Assembly (NCBI GenBank): GCA_964487555.1
Contig: CAZART010000141.1
Coordinates: 1-12,132 of the forward strand
DNA from: CAZART01 sp964487555
GTDB taxonomy: Bacteria > Bacteroidota > Rhodothermia > Rhodothermales > VXPQ01
DNA: 12,132 bases
Direction of reading: 5' to 3'
Shown: piece after piece, positions 1 to 7,366 of the stretch
How the letters are laid out: each line of letters opens with the position of its first letter
Numbering within the stretch: position 1 is the stretch's first letter
The notes under the pieces: model-generated
Database searches by the model: none
What the model was told of the DNA's origin: nothing
Seen by the model: the letters and a program-made list of their open reading frames with translations, nothing else
Position numbers and translations under genes: made by a program

Positions 1-1871
1 CGCTCTTGATGCGCCGACGACCAGTTGAAATCCTTGAAGACGCCGACGATGCGCAGCCGGTTGTCGCCTCCCAACTCTTCATCCACAGCGTCCTCTGGCG
101 CGTCGAAGCCGAGTGCCCGCGCGGCCGTTTCGTTCATTATGACAGGTCCGGCTTCTCCCTCCGCCGGAGGTGTTGAGATATGCGCGAATCCATCGCCGGC
201 CACCAGTTCGAGCCCGTAGAGACGCGCAAAGCTGCTATCGATGAACGTGCCGGAGACACTTATCTGCGTGGATGGATCCGCCGTTGCCCTCCGCGTCGTC
301 GTAGTGAAGGCGAAACCCTGGCCGGGGACGGTGAAGGAGGTGGCGGTCTCCTGGACCGCTGGAACGCTGCGGATCTCCTGCGTAAATGCCTCGACGGCGC
401 TCTCGCGGCTGCTTCCGTCCGGCAGCATCCGCGGGCTAGGGACCGTGAGCACCTGCTCCATGTCGATCCCGAGATCCATGCTGCGCACAAAGTCGAGCTG
501 CCGGTACACGATGGCCGTCCCGACGAGGAGCGCGATCGCGGCGGCGAACTGGAACACGACGAGCCCCCGCCGCAGCCATGCATGGGCTCCGGCGCTGCCG
601 GATTTCCCCTTGAGCACGGTGACGGGACGGAATGACGAGAGCACGAAAGCGGGATAGACCCCGGCCAGCAACGTGGCGACGCAGAAAACGGCCAGTGACA
701 CGACCCAGAAGGCGGGCGTCGTCCAGATCGCCCGAGTCAGGCTCGCGCCGACCAGATCGCTGACGACGGGCTGGAGGGCGGCCGCCAGGATCACAGCCAG
801 CAGCACCGCTACCAGGTTCGTTAACGCGGACTCGCAGAGAAACTGCGTGACCAGCTGGCGGCGCTGCGCCCCGATCACCTTGCGGACGCCGACCTCTTTC
901 GCCCGTTCGAGGGCGCGCGCCGTAGCGAGATTAACGTAGTTGACGAGCGCGACGAGGAGCGTGATGACGCCGACCAAAATAAAGAAGCGCACCGTGCGAG
1001 AGCTTCCGGCTACAGCTTTCGGAGCCGAGATTTCCGCGTTGAGGTGGACGTCGCGCAGCGGCTCGACGTGTACGGACGCCGTCGTATTCGTCTGCTGGAA
1101 CTCCTCCTCGCGGTTACGCGCAAGTACGTCGGTAAACTTTCGTTCAACCTCGGCTAGGTCCACGTCCCCGCGAAGCTGCACGTAGGTAATGAAGTTTGTC
1201 CAGCGCCACCCGGTGCCCGGGTCGCTGAACTGACTCCGCTCGAGTAGGTCCACTATGGGGAGCAGTATATCGAACTGGAGGTGCGAGTTGGCCGGGACGT
1301 CCGCGAAGATGCCGCTTACGCGGAACGGGCCGCTGATCCATCCGGCGACCTCCAGCACCTGGCCCATGGGATCCTCGCTGCCGAAGTACTTGTTCGCCGC
1401 CGACTCCGACAGGAGCACCGTTCCGGGTTCCGAAAGGGCACGCCCCGGATCGCCCCGCAGAATACGGTAGGAGAACATCTCGAAGAACGTGCTGTCGGCG
1501 TAATAGACGCGCTCCTCCTCGAAGACGTTGTCCGGCTGAGCCGGGTTCGAGACGATTGCATTGTTGTACTCCGGATGCAGCCGGGCGAAGCGGACGACCT
1601 CGGGCACTTCGTGTGCGAATGCCGGGCCGAACGCCCACCCGGTTACGGCCTCCGTAACGGACGCGCCGTCATTCTGTGTGCTAGTCCAGTCGACGCGATA
1701 GAGCTCTGAGAGCTTCTCGTTGAACCGGTCGAAGCTGTATTCGAAGGCGACGTACTGAAAGATGAGCAGGCAGCACGCCATGCCGACCGCCAGGCCGCCG
1801 ATATTTAATAACGAATAGCCCCAGCGCCGGAGAACGTTGCGAATCGAGGTCCTCAAGTAACTCGTCAGCAT
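1..1871 (-). CDS. MacB/FtsX-family ABC transporter permease (3' end beyond window)
   Basis: Reading the minus strand from the ATG at 1871-1869 gives an uninterrupted frame of 623 codons to the left edge, so the C-terminus is missing. The N-terminus (MLTSYLRTSIRNVLRR) and a first membrane helix at about residues 20-42 are typical of the family. A periplasmic MacB-like domain follows (about 45-290), with recognisable TVLLSESAANKYFG and FRVSGIFADVP segments. The FtsX permease core starts at about 295, with the hallmark NYVNLATARALERAKEVGVRK at 311-331. Further hydrophobic segments lie at about 345-372, 386-412 and 436-457, then a second periplasmic domain begins. Relatives of about 800 aa carry two such halves, so roughly 180 residues are probably off-window. 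The likely role is an inner-membrane mechanotransmission or efflux permease working with a separate ATPase that is not visible here. Substrate unknown. Start chosen by family N-terminus; Shine-Dalgarno is weak. Confidence 0.93.
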   Translation of the reverse strand, partial: MLTSYLRTSIRNVLRRWGYSLLNIGGLAVGMACCLLIFQYVAFEYSFDRFNEKLSELYRVDWTSTQNDGASVTEAVTGWAFGPAFAHEVPEVVRFARLHPEYNNAIVSNPAQPDNVFEEERVYYADSTFFEMFSYRILRGDPGRALSEPGTVLLSESAANKYFGSEDPMGQVLEVAGWISGPFRVSGIFADVPANSHLQFDILLPIVDLLERSQFSDPGTGWRWTNFITYVQLRGDVDLAEVERKFTDVLARNREEEFQQTNTTASVHVEPLRDVHLNAEISAPKAVAGSSRTVRFFILVGVITLLVALVNYVNLATARALERAKEVGVRKVIGAQRRQLVTQFLCESALTNLVAVLLAVILAAALQPVVSDLVGASLTRAIWTTPAFWVVSLAVFCVATLLAGVYPAFVLSSFRPVTVLKGKSGSAGAHAWLRRGLVVFQFAAAIALLVGTAIVYRQLDFVRSMDLGIDMEQVLTVPSPRMLPDGSSRESAVEAFTQEIRSVPAVQETATSFTVPGQGFAFTTTTRRATADPSTQISVSGTFIDSSFARLYGLELVAGDGFAHISTPPAEGEAGPVIMNETAARALGFDAPEDAVDEELGGDNRLRIVGVFKDFNWSSAHQE

Positions 1872-2233
1872 ATACGAACCTACACGCCCGTTGCGACTGG
1901 ATCTGATCAACGGTCTCGAGCCGTTCCATCAACCCGTACCAAATAACATTCCAATCGATCGACTGGCTGCGGATATAGGAAACCGCGACGTGCTCTGATA
2001 TTCATTGTTCAGTCACGGACGGAGAGCGTTCGGGAATGAACGGAGAACGAAGCTCGAATTTAGTGGGAAGCGCGCGGAAAACTCTGTTCATAGAATTGAT
2101 GTGATGAAGGAGAGATCGCTCGCTGGCGGCTCACCCCTCTACGAAGTCGGCGAAACTCGTCCGGTGGAGTTCGACGCCGTCGTTATACGGCGGCTACACG
2201 AGATGCAAACGGCCATTTAGTAGACGAGCGTTC
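1872..2233. other. 362-bp gap between permease and kbl, no convincing gene
   Basis: This stretch holds the upstream region of the permease and the region downstream of kbl. An open frame on the plus strand (2005-2220, TTG start, 71 codons) has no recognisable domain and no ribosome binding site, and I do not call it a gene. A GC-rich hairpin (2173-2180 with 2187-2194, one mismatch, 6-nt loop) lies about 40 bp after the kbl stop. It has no T-run, so it is at best a weak terminator. No clear promoter could be assigned. Confidence 0.5.
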
Positions 2234-3421
2234 TTAGATCGCGCCGTACGTTTTTCCCACCTTCGCAAAGGCGTCGATCGCGCGGTCGAGGTGTTCGGGC
2301 TCGTGGGCGGCTGAGATCTGAACGCGGATGCGGGCCTGGCCTTTGGGCACGACGGGAAAGGAAAAGCCGATGACGTAGATGCCTTCGTCGAGCATGTCGT
2401 TGGCCATGTTGGTGGCGACCTTGGCGTCGTAGAGCATGATGGGAACGATCGGATGCACGCCGGGGCGAATCTCGAAGCCGCGCGACGTCATCTCTTCGCG
2501 GAAATACCTGGTATTCGCTTCGAGCTTGTCGCGCAGCTCGGTCGTCTCGCTGAGCATCTCGAGCACGCCGATCGACGTGTAGACGATCACGGGCGCGACC
2601 GTGTTGGAGAACAGATACGGCCGGGATCGCTGGCGTAGAAGCTCGACGATCTCTTTCCGGCCTGACGTGAATCCCCCTGAGGCTCCGCCAAGCGCTTTGC
2701 CGAGCGTGCTCGTCACGACGTCTACTCGGCCCATTACGCCGCAGTGTTCGATGGAGCCGCGGCCGGTCTTTCCGAAGAATCCGGTAGCATGGCTATCGTC
2801 GACCATCACGAGCGCATCGTGCGTCTCGGCCAGGTCGCATATCGCCGCCAGTTTCGCCACGTCGCCGTCCATGGAAAAGACGCCGTCCGTGGCGATCATC
2901 CGGATCTTAGCATGCTGCGTCTCCCGCAGAATCCGCTCCAGATCCGCCATGTCGCTGTGGCGGTAGCGATGGCGCTCCGCCTTACAGAGCCGGATGCCGT
3001 CGATGATCGACGCGTGGTTGAGCTGGTCGGAAATGATCGCGCACTCGTCGTCGAGCACCGTTTCGAAGAGACCCGTGTTGGCGTCGAAGCACGAGGTGTA
3101 GAGGATCGTATCCTCGGTGCGCAGAAATTCGGTGACTTTTTCCTCGAGCTCTTTGTGTATGCTCTGCGTTCCGCAGATGAATCGCACCGACGCCATCCCG
3201 AATCCGTACCGCTCGAGCCCCTCACTCGCTCGGTCGATCAGCCGCCGGTTATTTGCGAGCCCGAGGTAGTTGTTTGCGCAGAAATTTATGACTTCTTTCC
3301 CCGCATCGACCTGGATTTCTGCCGACTGCTGAGAGGTGATGATTCGTTCCTCCTTGTACAGACCGGATTCACGAATTTGGGCGAGCTCGGAGCGGAAAAC
3401 GCTGGTTGCGGGATCGGCCAT
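2234..3421 (-). CDS. kbl: 2-amino-3-ketobutyrate CoA ligase (glycine C-acetyltransferase)
   Basis: A 395-aa PLP-dependent alpha-oxoamine synthase, close to the usual 398 aa of E. coli Kbl. It cleaves 2-amino-3-ketobutyrate with CoA to glycine and acetyl-CoA, in the cytoplasm, as the second step of threonine breakdown. Visible signatures are NFCANNYLGLA (46-56), the substrate-site segment FICGTQSIHKELE (81-93), DQLNHASIIDGIR (132-144) with the PLP-stacking His136, VDDSHATGFFG (207-217) and STLGKALGGASGGF (238-251), in which Lys242 should form the Schiff base. The family also contains 8-amino-7-oxononanoate synthase, serine palmitoyltransferase and aminolevulinate synthase. The close match to Kbl wording and the upstream threonine dehydrogenase make Kbl the best call. 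It lies 129 bp downstream of that gene on the same strand and is probably co-transcribed. The ATG at 3421 has no strong Shine-Dalgarno. Confidence 0.96.
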   Translation of the reverse strand: MADPATSVFRSELAQIRESGLYKEERIITSQQSAEIQVDAGKEVINFCANNYLGLANNRRLIDRASEGLERYGFGMASVRFICGTQSIHKELEEKVTEFLRTEDTILYTSCFDANTGLFETVLDDECAIISDQLNHASIIDGIRLCKAERHRYRHSDMADLERILRETQHAKIRMIATDGVFSMDGDVAKLAAICDLAETHDALVMVDDSHATGFFGKTGRGSIEHCGVMGRVDVVTSTLGKALGGASGGFTSGRKEIVELLRQRSRPYLFSNTVAPVIVYTSIGVLEMLSETTELRDKLEANTRYFREEMTSRGFEIRPGVHPIVPIMLYDAKVATNMANDMLDEGIYVIGFSFPVVPKGQARIRVQISAAHEPEHLDRAIDAFAKVGKTYGAI

Positions 3422-3457
3422 TGCAGATTGCCAAATTCACGAGGGCGAATTTTTTAA

Positions 3458-3515
3458 GGAAGATAGAGCATGGAGGATGGGATTGCGGTCTACAATCCTC
3501 CATCTTTCATCTTCC
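3458..3515. repeat. Imperfect inverted repeat between threonine dehydrogenase and kbl
   Basis: Arms at 3458-3478 and 3495-3515 pair at 17 of 21 positions. An outer perfect 7-bp block (GGAAGAT/ATCTTCC) and an inner perfect 9-bp block (ATGGAGGAT/ATCCTCCAT) are separated by a symmetrical 5-nt mismatch region, around a 16-nt loop. In the tdh-kbl transcript this would form a stem-loop upstream of the kbl start. There is no T-run directly after it, so a simple terminator is unlikely. It could be an RNA-processing or stability element, or a copy of a dispersed palindromic repeat. The 13-mer CATCTTTCATCTT in its right arm recurs at 6432-6444. Confidence 0.7.
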
Positions 3516-3550
3516 GTGTACGTTGGCGAGGCGGTTGAGGCACCGCCACT

Positions 3551-4507
3551 TCAGACTTCCAGCGACTTTTTCTGGATCAGATTCTCCAGCATGTCGTCGC
3601 AGAGTGCAGTGGCGTCGAATTCGGGCTTCCATCCCCAGTCAACGCGGGCTTTTGAGTCGTCGACGGATGACGGCCACGAGTCGGCGATCTCCTGTCGTGC
3701 GTCGGGGTGATACCGGACATGGAATCCGGTCACGCGGCGCTCGAGCGCTTCGGCGAGCTGGCCGGCCGTGAAACTGGCGGCGCCGATATTGTAGCTCGTT
3801 CGCACGGAAATTCGGTCAGCATCCGCTTCCATGAGTTCCAACGCCGCACGGATGGCGTCGGGCATATACATCATCGGGAGCTGCGTATCGGGGCGCACGA
3901 AACAGGTGTACTCCGTGCCCTCGACCGCGGCGTAGAAAATCTCGACGGCGTAGTCCGTCGTTCCGCCGCCGGGCGGCGTCTTGTAGCTGATGAGCCCGGG
4001 ATAGCGAAGGCTCCGAACGTCCACGCCGAACTTTTGATGATAGTATCGGCAGAGCAGCTCGCCGGAGACCTTGGTTACGCCGTACATGGTGCTCGGATCG
4101 AGCACCGTCCGCTGCGGCGTGTTTTTTCTGGGCGTTTCGGGCCCGAAGACGGCGATAGAGCTCGGCCAGAAGATCCGGAAGCCGTTCTCCCGAGCGAGAT
4201 CGAGGACGTGCTTCAACCCGTTCATATTGACCTCCCACGCCCGGTCGGGATACGTTTCGCCCGTGACGGAGAGGAGGCTCGCCAGGTGAAAAACCATCCG
4301 GATATCGTGCTGCGAGATGATATGCGACAACGCGTCCGAGTCGGTTACGTCCAGCTTTTGATACCGGACCGAACCATTATAGCCCAGGCGCAGACCCTCG
4401 TGAAGATCGGTGGCCAGCACGCGTTCGGCGCCGTGCCTACGAATCAGCGCCGTGACCAGCTCGCTACCTATCTGTCCGTTTGCACCGGTGACGAGATACT
4501 CGGCCAT
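3551..4507 (-). CDS. tdh: L-threonine 3-dehydrogenase, epimerase (SDR) type
   Basis: A 318-aa extended-SDR protein. It oxidises L-threonine with NAD+ to 2-amino-3-ketobutyrate, the substrate of the Kbl encoded just downstream. The Rossmann glycine motif GANGQIG is at residues 8-14. A catalytic Ser pair (PSSIAVFG, 115-122) and the YxxxK dyad (Tyr142, Lys146 in MYGVTK) follow. The segments SLRYPGLIS (166-174) and GGTTDYAVEIF (181-191) are typical of epimerase-like threonine dehydrogenases, as opposed to the zinc-dependent MDR enzyme of E. coli that shares the symbol. Length matches the roughly 310-320 aa of that class. UDP-galactose 4-epimerase is a distant relative and the main alternative, but the TDH-specific segments and the kbl partner argue against it. 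The ATG at 4507 directly precedes the dinucleotide-binding strand. Its promoter should lie in the 4508-4746 region shared with the divergent regulator. Confidence 0.93.
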   Translation of the reverse strand: MAEYLVTGANGQIGSELVTALIRRHGAERVLATDLHEGLRLGYNGSVRYQKLDVTDSDALSHIISQHDIRMVFHLASLLSVTGETYPDRAWEVNMNGLKHVLDLARENGFRIFWPSSIAVFGPETPRKNTPQRTVLDPSTMYGVTKVSGELLCRYYHQKFGVDVRSLRYPGLISYKTPPGGGTTDYAVEIFYAAVEGTEYTCFVRPDTQLPMMYMPDAIRAALELMEADADRISVRTSYNIGAASFTAGQLAEALERRVTGFHVRYHPDARQEIADSWPSSVDDSKARVDWGWKPEFDATALCDDMLENLIQKKSLEV

Positions 4508-4746
4508 GGCCTCAAGATAGTCTGATGTTAAACGTCAACACGTACCCGTGGAGGGGAAGCAGAGATCCTCTTCACGTATTCTTACCGTCCGGAGCGCGAC
4601 CAATCTTCACGATGTCATCGCACATGCCGATCGGGCGTCAGGGGTGCGAATGCGTCGCAGCGGCTATCTTTAGCGGCATGGACTGACGTGCGGTGCGCCG
4701 GCCATCTACCAGAATAGGCTTCCATCGATTGACCTTGAACACCGTA

Positions 4747-5520
4747 GTGACGCACTCTTCACCGCTGAAGCTCTGTTTAATTTGCGAGACCCCTCTCGTG
4801 GAGACGGCGGTGCGCCTCGCTGCGCCGGAGGCGGATCTCCGTGTGTTTCCCATCGAGGGATCGATGACGTCCGAAAACATCCTCTCGACCGAAGGAATCC
4901 GCGTCGTCAAAGCGGCGGGCAGCTCCGATGCGACGCTCATCGAATGGGCCTTCGACCGCGCTCCGGAGCTCAACACCATCTCTTTTCACATTCGGCGGAC
5001 GGCCAGCGTGCCGGTGTTCATGCTGACGTCGGGCAGTGGCGACGAGCGGATTGCGGCGATCGCGGCGGGCGCCGACGATGCGCTAGGATTTCCTTTAGAC
5101 CTCGGTCTCGTTCGGGCGAAGATTCTTTCGTACCACCGTCTGGTTCGCGCCGCCGTTGACGCCGAGCGGGCCGATCGGAGCGTTCGAGGCGCCGCCACGG
5201 CGGCGGCATCACACGACGTGGTGCAGTTCGGCGCGCTCAAGCTCGATCACACGTCGCATCGATTCTTCATTCATGATGTAGAGGTCGAGCTCACACCCCG
5301 CGAACATGCCCTCATCGATTACCTGATCCAACATGGCGATGAACTGTGCACACGTGACAGCATCCTGGACAACGTGTGGGGGATCAACTTTGACACGGGC
5401 ACCAACATGGTAGACGTCTACATGTACTTCTTGCGAAGGAAACTTGAAGCTCATGGGCTGTCCTTCATGATTGAGACGATTCGGGGGCGAGGCTACCGTT
5501 TGACTCTTGACGCTGGTTGA
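4747..5520 (+). CDS. OmpR/PhoB-type winged-helix regulator with degenerate receiver domain
   Basis: The C-terminal ~100 residues are a clear OmpR/PhoB DNA-binding domain: ELTPREHALIDYL, then ILDNVWGINFDTGTNMVDV, FLRRKLEAHG and the wing ETIRGRGYRL. The N-terminal ~130 residues keep a receiver-like fold (beta-1 LKLCLI, VPVFMLTS with the conserved Thr, AAGADDALGFPLDL). However, the phosphoacceptor Asp is replaced by Glu (LIEW, residue 66 counted from this start), the acidic pair after beta-1 is missing, and the conserved Lys of KPF is replaced (GFP). It is therefore probably controlled without phosphorylation. No histidine kinase is visible nearby. The start is uncertain: GTG at 4747 sits six residues before beta-1, while TTG 4735, TTG 4729 and GTG 4693 are in-frame alternatives; none has a strong Shine-Dalgarno. 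It is divergent from the threonine operon, so control of that operon is possible but unproven. Confidence 0.88.
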   Translation: MTHSSPLKLCLICETPLVETAVRLAAPEADLRVFPIEGSMTSENILSTEGIRVVKAAGSSDATLIEWAFDRAPELNTISFHIRRTASVPVFMLTSGSGDERIAAIAAGADDALGFPLDLGLVRAKILSYHRLVRAAVDAERADRSVRGAATAAASHDVVQFGALKLDHTSHRFFIHDVEVELTPREHALIDYLIQHGDELCTRDSILDNVWGINFDTGTNMVDVYMYFLRRKLEAHGLSFMIETIRGRGYRLTLDAG

Positions 5521-5547
5521 GGTGTCGATGGAGAAATGGGGTAAATG

Positions 5548-5585
5548 AAAACGGCCCTGCGTGCCGGAGGGCAGCGGGCCGTTTT
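5548..5585. terminator. Bidirectional intrinsic terminator
   Basis: A perfect 10-bp inverted repeat (AAAACGGCCC at 5548-5557, GGGCCGTTTT at 5576-5585) can extend inward with TGC/GCA. The GC-rich core is flanked by A4 on one side and T4 on the other, so it can terminate in either direction. It lies 28 bp after the regulator stop and 46 bp after the stop of the convergent lipoprotein gene, as expected between converging transcription units. Confidence 0.85.
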
Positions 5586-5630
5586 CGTGACGACGATGTG
5601 AATTGCCGGAAAGCCTACGGCCGGCGCGGA

Positions 5631-6182
5631 TTAGCTTCGGGGAGTGCCGGTTTCCGCCGGAGAGGTCCGTTCGAGCCGGTCGACGGCCGTCTGGGCGAGA
5701 TCGCGGGCGGACTTATAGTCACCCCTATCGCGGGCGAGAACGGCGTCGTTTACGAGCGTCGTTACGGACGGGATGCCGGAATCCACGACGGCGCTCGTCG
5801 TAGAGGGCGGCGTTGCGGAGAGAGTAGCCTGCGCCAATGCGATGAGCGAGTCCACCTCGACGCGCACGGCTTCTTTGCTCGCGTCAACCTGGCCTGCTGC
5901 ATTCCGGGCCGTCTGCTCCGTGAAGGCGAGAAGCTCTGCGGCATGGGCATAGTCACGGCTCAATCCGGACTTCGCGTCTTCGACCTCAATCTCCGACTGT
6001 GCCGCGTTGAAGGAGTCGAGGGCCGCAACGTAAAGATCGGACACGTAGACGTCGGCATCGAGGCTGTCAGCCTGCATGAGCGCCGCACGCGCGGCGTCGA
6101 GCTCGGCTTTCGGGGCCTGCTGGCAAGCCGACACAAAGACGAAGGCCAGGGCAGAGAGAACGATAAGATGGGGTGTTTTCAT
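5631..6182 (-). CDS. Small alpha-helical lipoprotein, DUF4398-like
   Basis: A 183-aa protein with a type II signal peptide: Lys2, a hydrophobic core and a lipobox ending FVSAC at Cys20, followed by QQ. It should be lipidated and anchored in the periplasm or outer membrane. The mature part is rich in Ala, Asp, Glu and Ser and reads as two or three helical hairpins (for example ELDAARAALMQADSL and DYAHAAELLAFTEQTARNAA), resembling DUF4398-type periplasmic helical proteins. That assignment is by pattern only. Near the C-terminus, RGDYKSARDLAQTAVDRLE looks like a single TPR-like helix pair. There is no enzyme motif. AAGAG sits about 7 nt before the ATG as a plausible ribosome binding site. It converges with the regulator gene across a shared terminator. 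Function unknown. Confidence 0.8.
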   Translation of the reverse strand: MKTPHLIVLSALAFVFVSACQQAPKAELDAARAALMQADSLDADVYVSDLYVAALDSFNAAQSEIEVEDAKSGLSRDYAHAAELLAFTEQTARNAAGQVDASKEAVRVEVDSLIALAQATLSATPPSTTSAVVDSGIPSVTTLVNDAVLARDRGDYKSARDLAQTAVDRLERTSPAETGTPRS

Positions 6183-6462
6183 GATTTGCTCTTAAGCTAT
6201 AGATGAGGCGCGCACGCCGAGATTTTCCACTACATCCACACGCCCGGATATCGATGGTCTTTTTGGGCGGTTGAGAACGGACCCGAATTTGCGACGCTCA
6301 ACGTTCCTCCGCATAAACGACGGATTAAAAGGCCATGTGAAGCATTAAAACTCTCTTAAAGAAAAAAGAAGGCACTGCGCGCTTCTCCCCGTCGGGGGAA
6401 CATCCGCGGTCGAATCCATTTACGCCATTGTCATCTTTCATCTTTTCGAATCCAGCGTGCCG

Positions 6463-6924
6463 ATGCGTATCAAAGTCCTCTATTTCAGCGGCGTAGCCGC
6501 TCTCCTTTTGCTTGCTGCCGGATTTCTGGTCGTTCGTGCTACGGACGCGCAGGAATTGCCCGCCATCACGGTATATAAGAGCCCGACTTGCGGCTGCTGC
6601 GCCAAGTGGGTGGATCATCTTGAAGCGGACGAGTTCGACGTCAAGAGCATCGATACCCAGAATGTCCAGGACGCGAAAACGAAATACGGGGTCCCGGAAG
6701 ATCTTGCGTCGTGCCACACCGCACTCGTGGATGGATACGTCGTCGAAGGACACGTACCTGCCGACGTCGTCAAAAAGATGTTAGCGGAAAGACCTGAAAT
6801 CGTCGGATTGGCGGTTCCCGGAATGCCTATGGGCTCTCCGGGAATGGAGGGGTCGCGTGTAGACAACTACGACATCATCGCCTTTCAGAAGGATGGTACA
6901 CGCAGCGTTTTCGCCTCCCGATAA
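6463..6924 (+). CDS. DUF411 family protein, putative periplasmic metal-binding
   Basis: A 153-aa protein with an N-terminal hydrophobic segment (about residues 5-25) that ends near the AxA-like ATDAQ, so it is exported or membrane-anchored. The body matches DUF411 throughout: ITVYKSPTCGCCAKWVDHLE with Cys43, Cys45 and Cys46, then LASCHTALVDGYVVEGHVPA with Cys84, His85 and His97, and the Met-rich tail GLAVPGMPMGSPGMEG. The fold is thioredoxin-like in appearance. DUF411 genes often sit near copper-handling genes, and the Cys/His/Met set fits a copper or other soft-metal ligand role, but no metal gene lies next to it here. A GTG two codons upstream (6457) is an alternative start. The gene stands alone, with about 280 bp of non-coding DNA upstream. 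Confidence 0.92.
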   Translation: MRIKVLYFSGVAALLLLAAGFLVVRATDAQELPAITVYKSPTCGCCAKWVDHLEADEFDVKSIDTQNVQDAKTKYGVPEDLASCHTALVDGYVVEGHVPADVVKKMLAERPEIVGLAVPGMPMGSPGMEGSRVDNYDIIAFQKDGTRSVFASR

Positions 6925-7078
6925 GGCGATGCGGGGTCCCCTCTCAGATGGTGCGTAAAGCGAAACGCCGGGTGCATGTGGGGAATTGACGTACGCGCGA
7001 TCGACCCGGAATCAACCGCCGTAGATGTAGATATGTTGGACCAATGGGAGCGTCTTCTGCAGTGTGAATTTGTCGAGG

Positions 7079-7366
7079 CTAGTCCGTCAGCGCTCTTACG
7101 ATGCTCTCCCACTCCTTGTCGAGCGATCCTTCGCACGTCGGCTTGTTACAGCGGCGGTACCAGTAGCCGGCATTGGCGAGGTCGCCCTCCTTGCGGTGCA
7201 GGTATGCGTGCACCCATTCGGCCTCGGTCGTACTCTCGTCCTGAACGAGCCGGTGTGCGGCCTCCCAGTCGCCGTGTTCGTCTTCCCAGAGCGCTTGAAG
7301 CGCCGCGTCGAGGCCGGAGGGCGCGGCTTCATTCTTTAGGGATGAGAGAAAATTCTCGTAGGTCAT
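7079..7366 (-). CDS. Conserved-looking 95-aa protein of unknown function
   Basis: A 95-aa acidic, Trp/Tyr-rich soluble protein without signal peptide or membrane helix. It begins MTYENFLSSLKNEAAP and contains LQALWEDEHGDWEAAHRLVQ (23-42) and a striking core, EWVHAYLHRKEGDLANAGYW (50-69), followed by YRR and two cysteines (Cys73, Cys78). The helix-turn-helix rhythm (GDWEAAH, GDLANAGYWYRR) resembles TPR/Sel1-like helical repeats. I have the impression that similar short proteins occur as hypotheticals in other environmental bacteria, but I cannot verify this. Its ATG overlaps the stop codon of the upstream ORF in an ATGA, which suggests coupled translation. It is the last gene of the minus-strand run that starts with the PQQ dehydrogenase. 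Confidence 0.8.
   Translation of the reverse strand: MTYENFLSSLKNEAAPSGLDAALQALWEDEHGDWEAAHRLVQDESTTEAEWVHAYLHRKEGDLANAGYWYRRCNKPTCEGSLDKEWESIVRALTD

Noticed and set aside
2005..2220. 71-codon frame on the plus strand in the permease-kbl gap
   Set aside because: TTG start, no ribosome binding site, Arg-rich start and no recognisable motif. Possibly a remnant, but nothing supports it as a gene.
2744..3457. 237-codon open frame on the plus strand
   Set aside because: It lies antisense across kbl, whose frame carries intact family motifs. Long antisense frames are expected in GC-rich genes, and the translation shows no domain.
3707..4525. 272-codon open frame on the plus strand
   Set aside because: Antisense shadow of threonine dehydrogenase, which has all its SDR motifs on the minus strand.
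4665..4673. TATCTTTAG as a Bacteroidota-type -7 promoter element for the regulator
   Set aside because: It only partly fits TAnnTTTG and no TTG-type -33 element lies at the right distance upstream.
6387..6397. CCCC-GTC-GGGG hairpin near an A-rich run as a terminator
   Set aside because: The stem is only 4-5 bp with a 3-nt loop, and the A/T-rich run is too far away to act with it.
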